DNA of 64,000 nt from Sphaerolaimus hirsutus (lineage: Eukaryota > Nematoda > Chromadorea > Monhysterida > Sphaerolaimidae), in the NCBI GenBank assembly GCA_964036195.1, contig OZ038453.1:23646352-23710351 (forward strand). Reading direction: 5' to 3'. Made by a program: the position numbers and the translations under genes. Of the stretch, positions 38,601 to 50,287 are shown one piece after another. The notes under the pieces were generated by a model, which made no database searches, had not been told where the DNA came from, and saw only the letters and a list, made by a program, of their open reading frames with translations. Each line of letters begins with the position of its first letter. The first letter of the stretch is position 1.

Positions 38601-41600
38601 GCGCCATTTTGGCTGATAAATTCATTGCCTATATCTTCCAAATATTTGAAGGCGACTTTCGACGGGAACTGCTTAGCGCACACGCACAGGAAGCACACCC
38701 CAGACATAATGATGTAGCTGCGAGGGAGAAAAATGGGGGTGGTTCCATTTTGCTGGGGTTAGATTATAGTAGAAGATTACAATGGTATAGTAGGCAGGGG
38801 TCTCCAATGCAGGGTTGCCACGAGCCTGTAGCTGTACGCACAGAAACTCGGCACGCACAAAAGCCCATTACGCACAGATGTTAACTCGGTACGCACAGAA
38901 ACTCGGTACGCACATAGCTGATGCCATGTGCGTACCGAGTTTGTGTGCGTACCGAGTTTGTGTGCGTACCGAGTTTGAGTGCGTACCGAGTTTGTGTGCG
39001 AGCAACACTCATGAATACCGAGCATTATCCACCCCTCCCCCCTGCCTTGCTGTAAAGATTTAGATTTGTGTAGTAAACTCCAGCGACATTTCACCTTACA
39101 ATGAAAGAGTTTCTTGCTTCCATTTGAAGTCACTTGAAGGTGAATTTGGTGCAATTTTGATATTGATTCCGGGTCCAATTTCGGGTCGCGGTCCGGGTCG
39201 AAAAATATGAATTTTTATATATTTTTCGCCCCGGACCGCGACCCGAAATTGGACCCGGAATGGAAATCAAAAGCTTCAGGGTGGTTTTCCGAACACTAAT
39301 TACTAGTGTTCAGAATACAAATCAGAATTTTTGATTTCGATTCCGGGTCCAATTTCGGGTCGCGGTCCACGTTGAAAAATATGAATTTTTATATATTTTT
39401 CAACCCGGACCGTGACCCGAAATTAGACCCGGAATCGAAATCAAAAGTTTCGGTTTGGTTTTCCGAACACTATTCTGCGTGCGCGAACGGTTCTGCGCCC
39501 ATTGTGTTTGCCGCACCCATGTGTGCACACCCCCATCTCGCTCAGTAATCCCCTGCCCGGTGCGCACATACGCACAGAAACCCGCCACGCACAGGGCCCG
39601 TTACGCACAGAAAACCGCCACGCACAGGGTCCGTTACGCACACAGCCCCAGTTGTGTGCGTAACGGGCGTCTGTGCGTGGCGAGTTTTGATCCTGTGCGT
39701 AACCGGCGCATGTGCGTAACGGGTTTCTGTGCGTAATGAGCCTGGCCCATATTGCCCGTTGCCACCCCCCCCCCCCCAGGGCGAATCGATGTATCCCGAG
39801 GCGAATTTTTCGACCCCCTTGAACCCCCTAAAAACGGCCAGTTATTTTGCTATTTGGAGCTATTTTTACCCACTTTTTTTTTGCCCAAAATGGCTAATTT
39901 TCATGACTTTTTGCCCATTTTCGCCTTTAAAATCACTAGTTCATCGCCTTACCGCCTACTTTTCTTCATCTTTTACCCATTTTTTTACGATTTTATAACT
40001 TTTCTGCGTTCTAAACCTTGAAATCTCATCAATTTAAATACTGCAACCCCCCATTCCCGGGGGATGGGGGGTTGGGGTCCCGGGTGTTGGGGGGTAACCC
40101 CGAGTGAACTGAGGAAATATGAACCTACTGAAACATATACTGTCCACTTTCCAGCGAGCATCTCTGCGGTGAATTTGCATTCAGTTTGCGGAACAGCATT
40201 TTCGCCTGGTTCGTGTACTTGACCATGTTTTGCTCGTGCTGCGTGAAATGAGAGAAATTTTAGGGAATTTGGTAAATATTGAGACCCAAAGGCTCTAGAT
40301 GCACTAGTTGACAAGGACACCAAATGTCAACTGGTTCCCATCCCAATTCAAAGCTTGCTGACGAGTAACACTAAGTTTTATCGTACCTATTTATACACAT
40401 ATACTTACTTCATGCTGGCCTTAAAAATTGAACATTCATGAGCAATATTCTTTCAACACTACAGCTTCAATTTGCAACATGATTTAACACTTTGCATTTG
40501 AATGCCGTTCATCGGCTCGTCAGCGAGCTACGAATTGGGATGGGAACCAGTTGACATTTGGTGACATGACAAATGCACAATTAAATCTACAAAAACTCAC
40601 TTATCCATCTGATGAGACATTTAGGTAATGCAATTTGTTATAAAATGGATAGTGGTGAGATAACAGCGAAACAAGAACAATTTTTTGTAATCATCAAAAC
40701 GTAAACCAAATGTAAATACTAAATGTATTTACATCGAGTTAATGTTTTGTATTTATGTACATTATTTAGGTATTAAATACAATACAAATGTACGCGCTTG
40801 TAAAATATGCAACTGTGCAAACAATAGAAACAACCTAGAAAAACGATTACACATGTTATTTGAGTCGTGAAGAAGTTTTTATGTTTCCGTCATCAAAAAT
40901 GAGCCCAGATTTTGCTAGCTGCAGTCAAAAATAGATGAAACGTAGGTAGCGTAATTCTATCACAATTTTTTTCTGAAATTTACTGAGGCTACCTAAATAC
41001 AATAGCCATGCCAAAAAATGTAAATATATCTTTAAGTAAACTTTCCGATAATTGAATATTAAATTTTTGACAAACTTAATTCATCTGAACATAAAGTGTA
41101 AAACGATTGTCTAAAACAAGTTTCTAAATTTACACTCTATAGGCAAACCTTAAATCTGAGCAAAAATGTCACAGGGTTCTTCAAGAATTCCCGAATGGTA
41201 TACTATATTTCGTCTAAAGGACGAAATACCTCCAATAAAATGACAGGTTTTGGCTTTTTACACTAATAAAAAAATAAAACGGCAGCCCCCAATAGAATGG
41301 CAGGTAGAAATTATGTTGACAGAGCGCCAAAATACAAACATACGCTAAAAATAAACCGCCAGAAGATTCAAAGTGTTCGAAACGATGATTTTGAAGTTTT
41401 ACTTGATTTCCAACATTGTTTTGTTTGAATTGATGCTCTGGTAAAGATGTTCAAGTTTCGTTAAGCTGCGTTCAGACTGTGTTATGTGCCGACAAATAAA
41501 AAAGTAAAAAAGTTCTATAAATCCGGAATAAAGTTCCATATCTGCAAGAAAAAACAGTGAAGTATATAAACTAGTTCAGTGTACATACATGCCAAATTTC

Positions 41601-42295
41601 AGATAAATCGGGCTTTTTGTTCTATAGTTATAAGCATTTGAAAAATTTGATCAAAAAAGCGAACCGACAACGTCAAATTTTTCAAATGCTTATAACTATG
41701 GAACGAAAAGCCCGATATATCTGAAATTTGGCATGTATGTGCACTGAACTAGTTTGTATACTTCACTGTTTTTTCTTGCAGATATGGAACTTTATTCCAG
41801 ATTTATGGAACTTTTTTACTTTTTTATTTGTCGGCACATAATGCTGTCTGAATGCAGCTTTAATGACAGAGGTATCTTGAACTTTGACGGGGGTTGGATA
41901 GATAGCAAATCGCTCCACTGGGTAGATAGAATGCTGAAAAATATCCCCCACCCATTCGAGACCCCTGTAAATGATATGTTCAAATCAAAAATGTGTAAAA
42001 ATGGTGGAAAACTCCGAGAGAACAGCAGGTAAAAAGCTGACGATTACATGTGATGTCACTGACAAAATTAATTGTCATTTTCCCCAACTTGTATTACAAC
42101 TTTTCCGGAATTGGTATACCGGTGAAGTTCAAATCACACGAACGCGAAAATCGCGCAAACAAAATTGGAAAGGCGCCAAAAACGCCAGGGCTCCAAAATT
42201 AACAAAAACTCCCAAAAAACCTGATCATCTCCCTCAATGGAAGTAGCCAAAGGAAGTCCATCGGACGCTCGCGCGACCAAAGTCAACAGGACCAT
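35691..42295 (-). CDS. SEC22: SEC22-type R-SNARE, complete, 5 exons
   Basis: Vesicle-trafficking R-SNARE that acts in ER-Golgi transport. Exons on the minus strand are 42295-42221, 40238-40129, 38717-38557, 36401-36255 and 35845-35691; all junctions are GT..AG and phases agree. The product is 215 aa, the usual length for SEC22B. It starts [17 protein letters not shown] (longin domain, about residues 1-120). The SNARE motif follows, with zero-layer Arg159 in VIHRGEAL, and then a C-terminal membrane anchor (about 195-213) ending VRFRWL, with the stop TGA at 35693-35691. Exon 1 encodes the first 25 residues and exon 4 most of the SNARE helix. Introns are filled with MITEs, including an 8-bp-TSD element at 36582-37885. 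It is the first of three same-strand genes, upstream of glutathione reductase by about 1.9 kb. Family assignment is secure; the paralogue name (SEC22A/B/C) is inferred from length and match to the B type. Confidence 0.96.
36582..37885. mobile_element. hAT-type CAGGGGTCTCC element in SEC22 intron 3
   Basis: Perfect TSD AGGGCAGG (36574-36581 and 37886-37893). It contains a TA-flanked AACTCGGCGGAC element (about 37053-37605) and a CCGCGCACACTGA palindrome (about 37613-37853). Confidence 0.85.
38829..39008. repeat. Inverted GTACGCACAGAAACTCG array
   Basis: Short repeats of TCGGTACGCACA in one orientation, then TGTGCGTACCGAG in the other; a related array is at about 39560-39740. Confidence 0.65.
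39160..39455. repeat. Two tandem inverted-repeat hairpins
   Basis: TTCCGGGTCCAATTTCGGGT and its inverse form one hairpin at about 39168-39260 and again at about 39340-39436, separated by a GAACACTA repeat. Lies in SEC22 intron 2. Confidence 0.7.
39560..39740. repeat. Inverted TTACGCACAG array
   Basis: GTTACGCACAGAAAC units followed by inverse CTGTGCGTAACGGG units. Confidence 0.65.
41465..41866. repeat. Foldback element in SEC22 intron 1
   Basis: Inverted arms (GCTGCGTTCAGACTGTGTTA ... inverse ending GCAGC) around a centre near 41665. Confidence 0.75.
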
Positions 42296-42611
42296 TTTTT
42301 TGGAAAATTTAACTCATCAAATTTGAAAACGCGTAAATTTGACCGGAAATGTTTTTAGAAATTTTTCGGACCTTGGCTCCACGTCTGCTGGTATGACGAA
42401 ATTTTGCGTTACGTATCGTGAATCGGAAAAAAAGTGACCATTGATGCGCGAAAAAGTGCGATGATTGGGTCGCTTATTTTCGATACATCTTATTTTTTAT
42501 CAAGCATCGTGTCTTTTTGTAAACATTCGTTTTGGATACTCGGTTTCCTGTTTGGATACTCGGAGATGTGAAGAATTCACCCCGGTTTCAACAACGATAG
42601 GGAACATAAAT

Positions 42612-42955
42612 ATTTACCACATTTACTTGAATAATTCCCCTGGGCAATAATTGGAATTATTATTTCGACAGCCTTTTTTGAGGAGGTAACTATTCGAGGG
42701 GGAGGGGGAATTATTCGAGGGCGATTTATTATTTCATCAAAATTTTCAAGCATGTTTCCATCAACCCATTCCATGAAATATGCTTTATTAAGAGAATAAT
42801 GTGCCATTTTTGTCAAAATTGGGCACAACAAATTGATTAAATCACTGAAGGGGGAATTATTCAAGGTGGGTTGTTTTTTTTTCCTCACTCATCTTACAGG
42901 GGGGGATTATTTGAGGAGAAATTATTCAAGGAGAACTATTCAAGCAAATATGGTA
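42612..42955. mobile_element. ACCACATTTACTTGAATAA MITE upstream of SEC22
   Basis: Inverted ends CATTTACTTGAATAATTCCC / ATTCAAGCAAATATGGT; 317 bp upstream of the SEC22 ATG. Confidence 0.7.
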
Positions 42956-43338
42956 TGTGGTCAGGGTTGGTTTTATAAAAATTCATTTTAGTAAAATTGT
43001 ATAAAAATTGTATAAAAATTTTATTTTATTTTTATTTTATTCTTGTTTCATTTTATTTTATTTTATTTTATTCCCAAAAGTCGTTAATAAAATAAAATGA
43101 CACATTTTACAAAAATTTTACAAAAACTGTACAAAAATTTTACAAAAAATCAGAATCATGCATGCAAGGCCAGAAAAATGTTATAATTAGACCTATACAT
43201 GAAAAACCTGTGACAAATTTTTCCCTTACTTTCAAAAGTTGCATGCAGTATGTATTGTTAGCTAGCTGCAAGTGTAAAGTTACAATTATTGATAAGAATG
43301 GTTTGCATTTTCAGTAGAAGGACTAGTGGAGTGTGCTG

Positions 43339-43714
43339 GGCACATTTATAAAATGTGATGCAATTTGTCAATTGTCATGACAAATGTAAAGTAAAGTGTC
43401 AATTGTCATGCAAAAAGTCAAGTTTCATGTCAAATGTCATGCAAAGTGCAAATTGTGTATCCAAATCTTGTGTTTTTGTATCCATATTATGTATTGTATC
43501 CAAATCTTATGTTGTTGTATCTAAATGTTCACATAAGATTTGGATTCAACAACAACATAATTTGGATACAAAACATAAGATTTAGATATCAAACATAAGA
43601 TTTGGACACAATTTGCTTGACAATTGATACTTTATTTTTTACATTTGTCATGACAATTGACACTTTGCATGACTATTTACATGACATTTGACACTTTACA
43701 CTTGGGACTGCTCC
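43339..43714. mobile_element. Introner-family MITE, long copy
   Basis: CTG|GGCACATTTATAAAATGTG ... CACTTTACACTTGGGACTGCTCCC; the centre holds an inverted repeat of ATCCAAATCTTATG. Confidence 0.6.
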
Positions 43715-44381
43715 CATATCCATGAATAAACAGGTAGAAACTCAAGCAACGAGATAAAATTTTACAAAAAAAAATGAATTTTTATACAATTTTACAAAAA
43801 TATGAATTTTTATACAATTTTACAAAAATTTTACAAAAATTTGAATTTTTATACAATTTTTATTTTTATTCTTAAATTTTCCATTTTATTTTATTTTATT
43901 TTATTCTTGAATATTCCATTTTATTTTTATTTTATTTTTATTTTTTTCTGAGATTTTGCCAACCCTGTATGTGGTCACGCAAACCAATAAAACTGTAGAA
44001 ATTCAGGAAACCCATAAATCTATTTGAATGCATATGAATTTACCAGAATGGCTGATTTTTGATCACTGTCAACAGTAGTTAACATAATTTCCATTCTGGT
44101 AAACTAAAATAAACTCATAATTGAACAGTTTTGAACATCTCAGATTTTGGCGGTGAACTAGTGTCTTTACTTAACTTTTCACTGTACACTATATTCCTCA
44201 CTTACCATTTGTCAAATTACTTTGCTTTCATTATTTCTCATTTTACTTGCCTTTTACGGAATCAGTGCCTGATATCTAAAATTGAGATGAAAATCATCGA
44301 AAGTGATATTTATTATGTGAACCCTAGATAAAATATTTCAAAATGTTGATGTCACCAGTGGATTAGTGTGGATTTGTCATA

Positions 44382-44741
44382 CCATATTTCCTTGAAATAC
44401 CCCCACATTTAGTGTATAGAGAACTTTTATGACAAAAGCTGCAGTTTGTGATCTGGGAAATGCAGAACACACGTTAAAAACAATGACTGTGTTATGTTAG
44501 AACAGGGTTTATACCATCTAAGTACCTTTATTATAAGTCTATAGTCTTATACATGGTGGTTTTTGTGGCATTTTTCAATGTATGTGTACTTTACAAACAA
44601 CACTTTATTACTGAGATTTCAAAACATTTATGGCGGGATATCAAAAAACCCTCGAAATACCCCCCCCCCTCGTTTAACCCCCTCAAAATTTCCACTCTGA
44701 AAAAATATACCTCCAGGTGGTAATTCGAGGAAATACAGTAT
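44382..44741. mobile_element. ACCATATTTCCTTGAAATAC MITE
   Basis: Inverted ends with CCCCC tracts; related to 55719-56150. Confidence 0.7.
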
Positions 44742-44868
44742 CTAATATTTTGTATTGCTCAATTAAAGAAAGAGTCTAGAGTTTGTCGTCAAAAACGTCA
44801 CTCCTGAAAGGAATGAGGTTTCTTTTTTACAATGAATGAATCAACTTTATTTCTATCCCAATCAACGA

Positions 44869-45084
44869 TCAGTTAAATTTTTTCCTAGATTTCGTGTTTA
44901 CACACTTTTGCGAAAGACCTGGCATGCTCGATATTACAGCTTCCATAGCCGTGAAATTTTTTGGCAAGTTATGACCACGGAACAAGTGTCGCGTTGATGA
45001 AAAAAAGTGAATTCCACCAAATAAACTTGTAACACATACTGGCATCGTGCCAAAATCGATTCTTTGATACTGGCTCGCATCCAA
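44869..45084 (-). CDS. Possible 3'-terminal exon, unrecognised
   Basis: Open frame ending KSRKKFN stop at 44869, followed on the same strand by AATAAA at about 44845. Composition is coding-like. It could be the last exon of an unidentified minus-strand gene or a remnant. No upstream exon was found. Confidence 0.25.
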   Translation of the reverse strand: MDASQYQRIDFGTMPVCVTSLFGGIHFFSSTRHLFRGHNLPKNFTAMEAVISSMPGLSQKCVNTKSRKKFN

Positions 45085-45261
45085 TTTTTCGTCTTCACTT
45101 CAATTTGAAAATAGGCACTTCTTTGTGTTTGAATAACAGGTTCTATTCGCCAAAAAAAGAAAATTTTCGTTGTCTCCGCTGCTTAGTGTCTGCGAAATTG
45201 CGCTTATCGATTCAGTGAAAACCGCCCTTACCCGTTAATCATCTGAAAGTGACTAAATTCT

Positions 45262-45626
45262 ATGCCAAAGTATTATGCATATGGAATTTGCGACGCAGGT
45301 TTGTTTGTTTTTCAACCTTGAATTTGACCATTTTTTCTCAAAGAAACGTGAAGAAAATGTTTGTTATTTTCTTTGTAGAGCCAGTTGATCGCTCGTTCGT
45401 TGGCCGATTGTCAACGCTCATTCCCGGATCACAACTGCGGCTGTTTCCAGCCCTGGATTTTCACCATTCTATGGCGTCCGTTCCAGCTATTGCACTGGCG
45501 GGAATTCAAGTTCAATTGGCTCCGCCCACTTGGTTGGTGTTGGTTTTTGTGTGTCTGTTTTTGCGGATGTGGGATTTTGGCCCCTGCCTGTTTAGATGCT
45601 GTCGCATTGTGTTGCCTGATTGTTAG
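45262..45626 (+). CDS. Possible small two-exon gene
   Basis: ATG at 45262 (MPKYYAYGICDA), donor GCAG|GTTTGT at 45299, acceptor CTTTGTAG at 45378, then an in-phase exon to 45626; 94 aa in all. The last third is hydrophobic (VLVFVCLFL). The splice signals are good but no family is recognised and a second frame is also open, so this is tentative. Confidence 0.25.
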
Positions 45627-45852
45627 GGTTCAAATGAAACGGCTGACGCTTACATTTTACCAAGGCAGAAACCGGTGTCGTGAAGTTTGAATTTGGCGAT
45701 ATTTGGACACAATTTTTGTTTGTTTCTACATGGCAATGGTGCTGCGTAGTCCCAATCTCCACAAAACTCGATATCGTTTGACTTTACATGGTGCGGGGCT
45801 GTCCCCAGATGGAAAACGATCGGAAAATCTGTGTTCAATGTTAGGTAAGATC

Positions 45853-46461
45853 TAGGGTTGGAAAAAAAACGTTTTTTTTTAAAAGCTCCCAGATATGACC
45901 TAGTGTCAACATATATAGGTATATCAGACACTGGCAATACTCTGTGATGTTAAATATGACCATACAATCGCTGTGGAGCCATGGGATAGCATTATAAGTG
46001 GTGATTTGTGTCAAAAATATCCATTTTTTGTCGACATATCGTTCGTATATCGCCTTATAGTCAAATGTTCGTGACTTCAGGTAAAGTTTGGCACCGAATG
46101 GTGATCAAACAAGGTTATAAAAGGAGGTTGTTACTTTGGGAGTGAAGTTACACACTGTGGAGGTACATGGAAGCACATTACCTCAATATTATATATTACA
46201 GCAACATATGTCGGCTTATTCACCCATGGTAGCACATAGAAATGGATGTTTTGATACTAAAAATGCAACAAAACTAATGAAAACAACCACCAATTTCAAT
46301 TTGTGTGTGAAATTGCGCGCTTGCGCGCAAAAATTTTGCAAAATACCTAGTGCTTAGTACTAAAAATTTCGGCCGATGTTTTTTAAAAAAAAAAACATTT
46401 CGGATGTCATGTTTTGTTTTTTTTAAAAAAAACGTTTTAAAAAAAACATCGGCCAACCCTA
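45853..46461. mobile_element. hAT-type MITE, AAAACGTTTT body
   Basis: 609 bp, ends TAGGGTTGG / CCAACCCTA, perfect TSD GTAAGATC (45845-45852 and 46462-46469). The interior matches 53695-54371. Confidence 0.88.
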
Positions 46462-46699
46462 GTAAGATCTCAACCAAAACAAAAAAAGATTTTATTACCG
46501 CAATTTTGGCACTTAACTGCATTCACCCCCCCCCCCAGGCACGTGTAGCGGAGCGGGGTGCCCTGCGATTGCCTTGCTGTGAACCATTGTTTTACCCCCG
46601 CCCTGTCACTTTGCCACACCGCTGCTCGTCTGGTTGGTGGGGTGTCATTTTGTACTGGGGGTTGGGGTGGGGGTGTTTTTTGTTGTCATGGGGTTTTTG

Positions 46700-48077
46700 T
46701 AGGGTTCGCACGATATGACTTTTTGATATCGATATTCGATATATTTTTCCTAAACTCGATATTCGATATCGATACGATATGAACCCTCGATATCGATATT
46801 CGATATTAAAAAATGCTCGATATTTGATATCGATATTACGATATTTTCGATATTTTGCTTTTGGTACAGCAAAGCATATTTTAAGTGGCATAATGTATTT
46901 TCATGTGGTTTTAAACATGGTTGATCATCTCTCTGTTACAAGGGAACAAGGCTGTTCAGTTACAAACAAGGCTATTTTTCACTGTTTTTTTTCACTTCAC
47001 ACATTTTCAAGTGATTTTCAGATATGCGTGAAGTGAAAAAGTTCACTAATGTCATTGCGCAACTTTTTTTCACTTTACTCATATCTGAAAATCACTTGAA
47101 AAAGTGTCAAGTGAAAAAACGGGAAAATGTGCGTATCAGGCAGATGTGCGTATCAGGCTCGCCCCATTTGAACAAAGTTTACATCACTCAAAAGTAGAAC
47201 ATGTAGAAAAAAACATGAATAAATGTGTATCAGACAAATAACAATTGGTAGATATTACAGTTCATACTGATAACCTGATTGCTAAGGGCATGTTGCAAAA
47301 AATAGAATATCAGCATTTTCTGGCTTCAAATTTAGCACTCCAACAAAAATGCCATTATAAGTACTGTACTTTAACTCATCTAATACAATTCTCAGATCAG
47401 ATCAAGCACATCAGATCAATCATAAATATCTCAAAATGAAAATGATAACTTTTTTTGGGACACAATATAAGGTTCGATATATTGAAAAAATGGTCGATAT
47501 TTGATATCGATATTTTTTCAAAATTTTCGATATGCTGCTCTTTTTGCGACATGATGTTGTGGCAGGGGTCTCCAGGATTTTGGCCCTCGCAGGGGCTGGA
47601 TTTGGGTTCGATATTTTTTCAAAATTTTCGTTATCGATATTCGATATAAAAAATGGTCGATATCCGATATTTGATACTATATATCGTTTGAACCCTAATC
47701 CAGCCCCTGCGAGGGCCGAAATCCTGGAGACACCTGCCACAACGTCATGTCGCAAAAAGAGCAGCATATCCACATTTTCTATTAGGTAGGAAACCAAACC
47801 AACTACAAGAAATGTGGAGAAAGCACTCCAATTAAAATGAAATTGTAAATAAATACTTAACTTTTACATATCAACTAAAATATTACAAACACAAATATCT
47901 CAAAGTGAAAAAATAGCTTAATTTGGGGACACATTACAGGTTTTATATCAGAAAAATGGTCGATATTCGATATCGATATCTGAAAATGGTCGATATTCGA
48001 TATTTTCTCAAAATTTTGGATATCGATATTTGATATGAAAAAAAAACAGTTGTGATATCCGATATATCCGAACCCTA
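46700..48077. mobile_element. hAT-type MITE, ATCGATATTCG body
   Basis: Ends TAGGGTTCGCACGATAT / ATATATCCGAACCCTA, perfect TSD GGTTTTTG (46692-46699 and 48078-48085). It contains other insertions, including 47564-47735. Confidence 0.87.
47564..47735. mobile_element. CAGGGGTCTCC element inside a palindrome
   Basis: CAGGGGTCTCCAGGATTTTG ... CAAAATCC-type end GGAGACACCTG. The outer flanks are inverted (GATATGCTGCTCTTTTTGCG on both sides), so it sits in the centre of a palindrome. Confidence 0.7.
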
Positions 48078-48281
48078 GGTTTTTGGGTGCTACATCTAGT
48101 TTGTATCAAGAGAGATGGCATTTTGGCTACGTTAAATAGCCGTTTGGAGTCAAAATTTGCGCGATTTTTTTCGGCATGCATTATCTGAGCTTGTTTTCTA
48201 TACTAGCCTACATTCACAAAGTTACCAAGATCCTGCTGCCCATTTCGAACTATAAAGTACCTAGATGTTTTTTCATGTATG

Positions 48282-48526
48282 CTCGGCGGACCGCAGAGTA
48301 TGCGCCCAAAATTATTTATGTCTTGGACGATAACGCTCGAGCTGATACTTATGTATGCACTTTCACAAAAAGAAAAAAAGGTGGAGTTGCGTACAAACGT
48401 GGAGCATTTTCCCATCATGTTTTTTCTCTCGTTTTTTTTGCTGGCATTATTTTTATCTTATTAACGATGACGTCATGATGGAGTGTGTCCTTCAGGAAGT
48501 TGCATAGCATGCGGTCCGCCGAGCAT
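48282..48526. mobile_element. TA-flanked GCTCGGCGGACCGCA MITE
   Basis: Ends TATGCTCGGCGGACCGCA / TGCGGTCCGCCGAGCATA; related to the nested elements at about 37053-37605 and 7266-7425. Confidence 0.7.
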
Positions 48527-50039
48527 ACCTACCTATTTTTACCCTTTTCCGCCCTGTTTTGCGATATCTCGCTGGTTTTTGTCTTCTCACTACGAAAAAG
48601 CCTACTAGATACCCTGCGAAGGGTTTTAGTTGAAAAATGTCATTTTTTATTCCAAATGTTTCCACATCGCTTCTAAATCCATTTCAGCCCTGCGAGCGGC
48701 GAAGGGATACGCAGCTGCGCGTTTGTAGCTCATCCAAAATGCAAAAATTGACTGGTCTTTGGATTTGCTGTGCTCACCGCTGCCGTAATCTCTGCTCTAA
48801 TGGTTGGTTTGGATGCGAGTTTGGTGTTTTTGGTGTTGGACTGATGCCAATTCTGCAAGTGGATAAGTGACAACTAAAGTTGCAGAAAGTGACCAGTGAG
48901 TTTGTTATTCAAGTAGTTTGTTACTTTGTTTTATAACTGGGGTGCATAATGGGGGTACCCCGCCCAAATTGCTTAGCCATTGATCTACCTAACTCAAATT
49001 TCATGTTTTTTTTGTCAATTTTCTGCTATGTATCCCTTTTAACGTTGAGTTAGCTGACATATTGTGCCCAGCGAACAAACCATTTCATTTATCTATTTAT
49101 CACTCTGGAGAGGTTTGTTATCTTATCCAAGCCTTGTTAAAATGCTGGATGCCCCTGGTGCCTTATGACTTGAATCGTTTACAATTTCATTTATCACTTA
49201 TCCACTCGTGGAATAACCCTGGAATTGGTACGTAATGGTACTTTTTTGTGCAGTCCGTGTGTTTGTTAGGAGTGATTTACCATTCGCGAGTATGATGAAA
49301 CATCTGGAATCTGAAAAAAGACGGGTTTTTGAAAGAATGTAATGTTTTTGTTTTTAAAATCGAGGATAATGTGTTTTTTTTTGTAGCGAGCATATAATTT
49401 AACAAATAAAATAGGTTGTTTCAGTTTTGTGTCACCCTTGTGCTTTCGGACTTTTCCCATTCCTAACTTTTGCCTAATTTGCCATCGTGTTCAAAATACC
49501 AATTTGGTGTCACACATTTCAGTTATGGAGTGGAGCGTGGATGCAGTGCTGCGTTTTGGCACTCATCCAACTGGCTGCTCATTGCTCGAACCCTGATTCT
49601 AGTGCCTGTGGAAGTTGGCTTATGTTTGTATTTTGCGGCATTTTTTTGTTTTATGTTTGCATTTTGCGGCATTTTTTTGTCGATTTGTAGTCCTGTTTAT
49701 GATTTCGTTTGTGAATTTACCTGAATTTTTCTGGTGTGTGTGTATGTATTTATTTACCTATTTTTCTGACCCCGTGATTAGTGCAATATGAGTGGAGAAT
49801 TTTAAGCACTAGTTTCGTTTCAACTAAATTTTTGTAAATTCTGTGATTTCAACATTCCTATGTGATAGATCATAGTTAATTTATACTGTGAAAATAAAGC
49901 ATCAGGACGATACAAAGCATCATAGTTGCTTTTAAGTGTGATACTTAAATTTTTTTGTGTTATTTAATTGACATTCAGTCGACAGGAATTTCCGATGTCG
50001 ACATTCAGTTGACAGGAATTTCCGATGTCAACTAGCATT
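48527..50039 (+). other. Stretch with weak exon-like signals
   Basis: Good acceptors precede short open tracts at about 48689 (PCERRRDTQ...) and 49533 (a signal-peptide-like MQCCVLALIQLAAHC). No consistent gene model could be built. Confidence 0.25.
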
Positions 50040-50287
50040 AGGGTTGGGACGATATATCGTATTGAATATCGAAAATCGGATATCGACCATTTTTTCATAT
50101 CGAATATCGATATCGAAAATTTTGAAAAAATATCGACCATTTCTTCGATATTATTACCGTATTACCTCGAATTATCCCCCCCCCCCCCTTGAATTAACCC
50201 CCCTCGAATTAACCCCCCCTCAAAAAGGGCTGGGGAAATAATAAACCCCCCCCTCGAAATACCCCCCCCCCCTTCGGAATGATGTAT

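Noticed and set aside
38777-39736. Cysteine/arginine repeat open frames (RTELxCVPSL)
   Set aside because: Read-through of inverted GTACGCAC arrays in a SEC22 intron; both strands are open for the same reason.
46592-47797. Open frames rich in YRYRI / IFDIDI
   Set aside because: Translations of ATCGATATTCG low-complexity MITE bodies.
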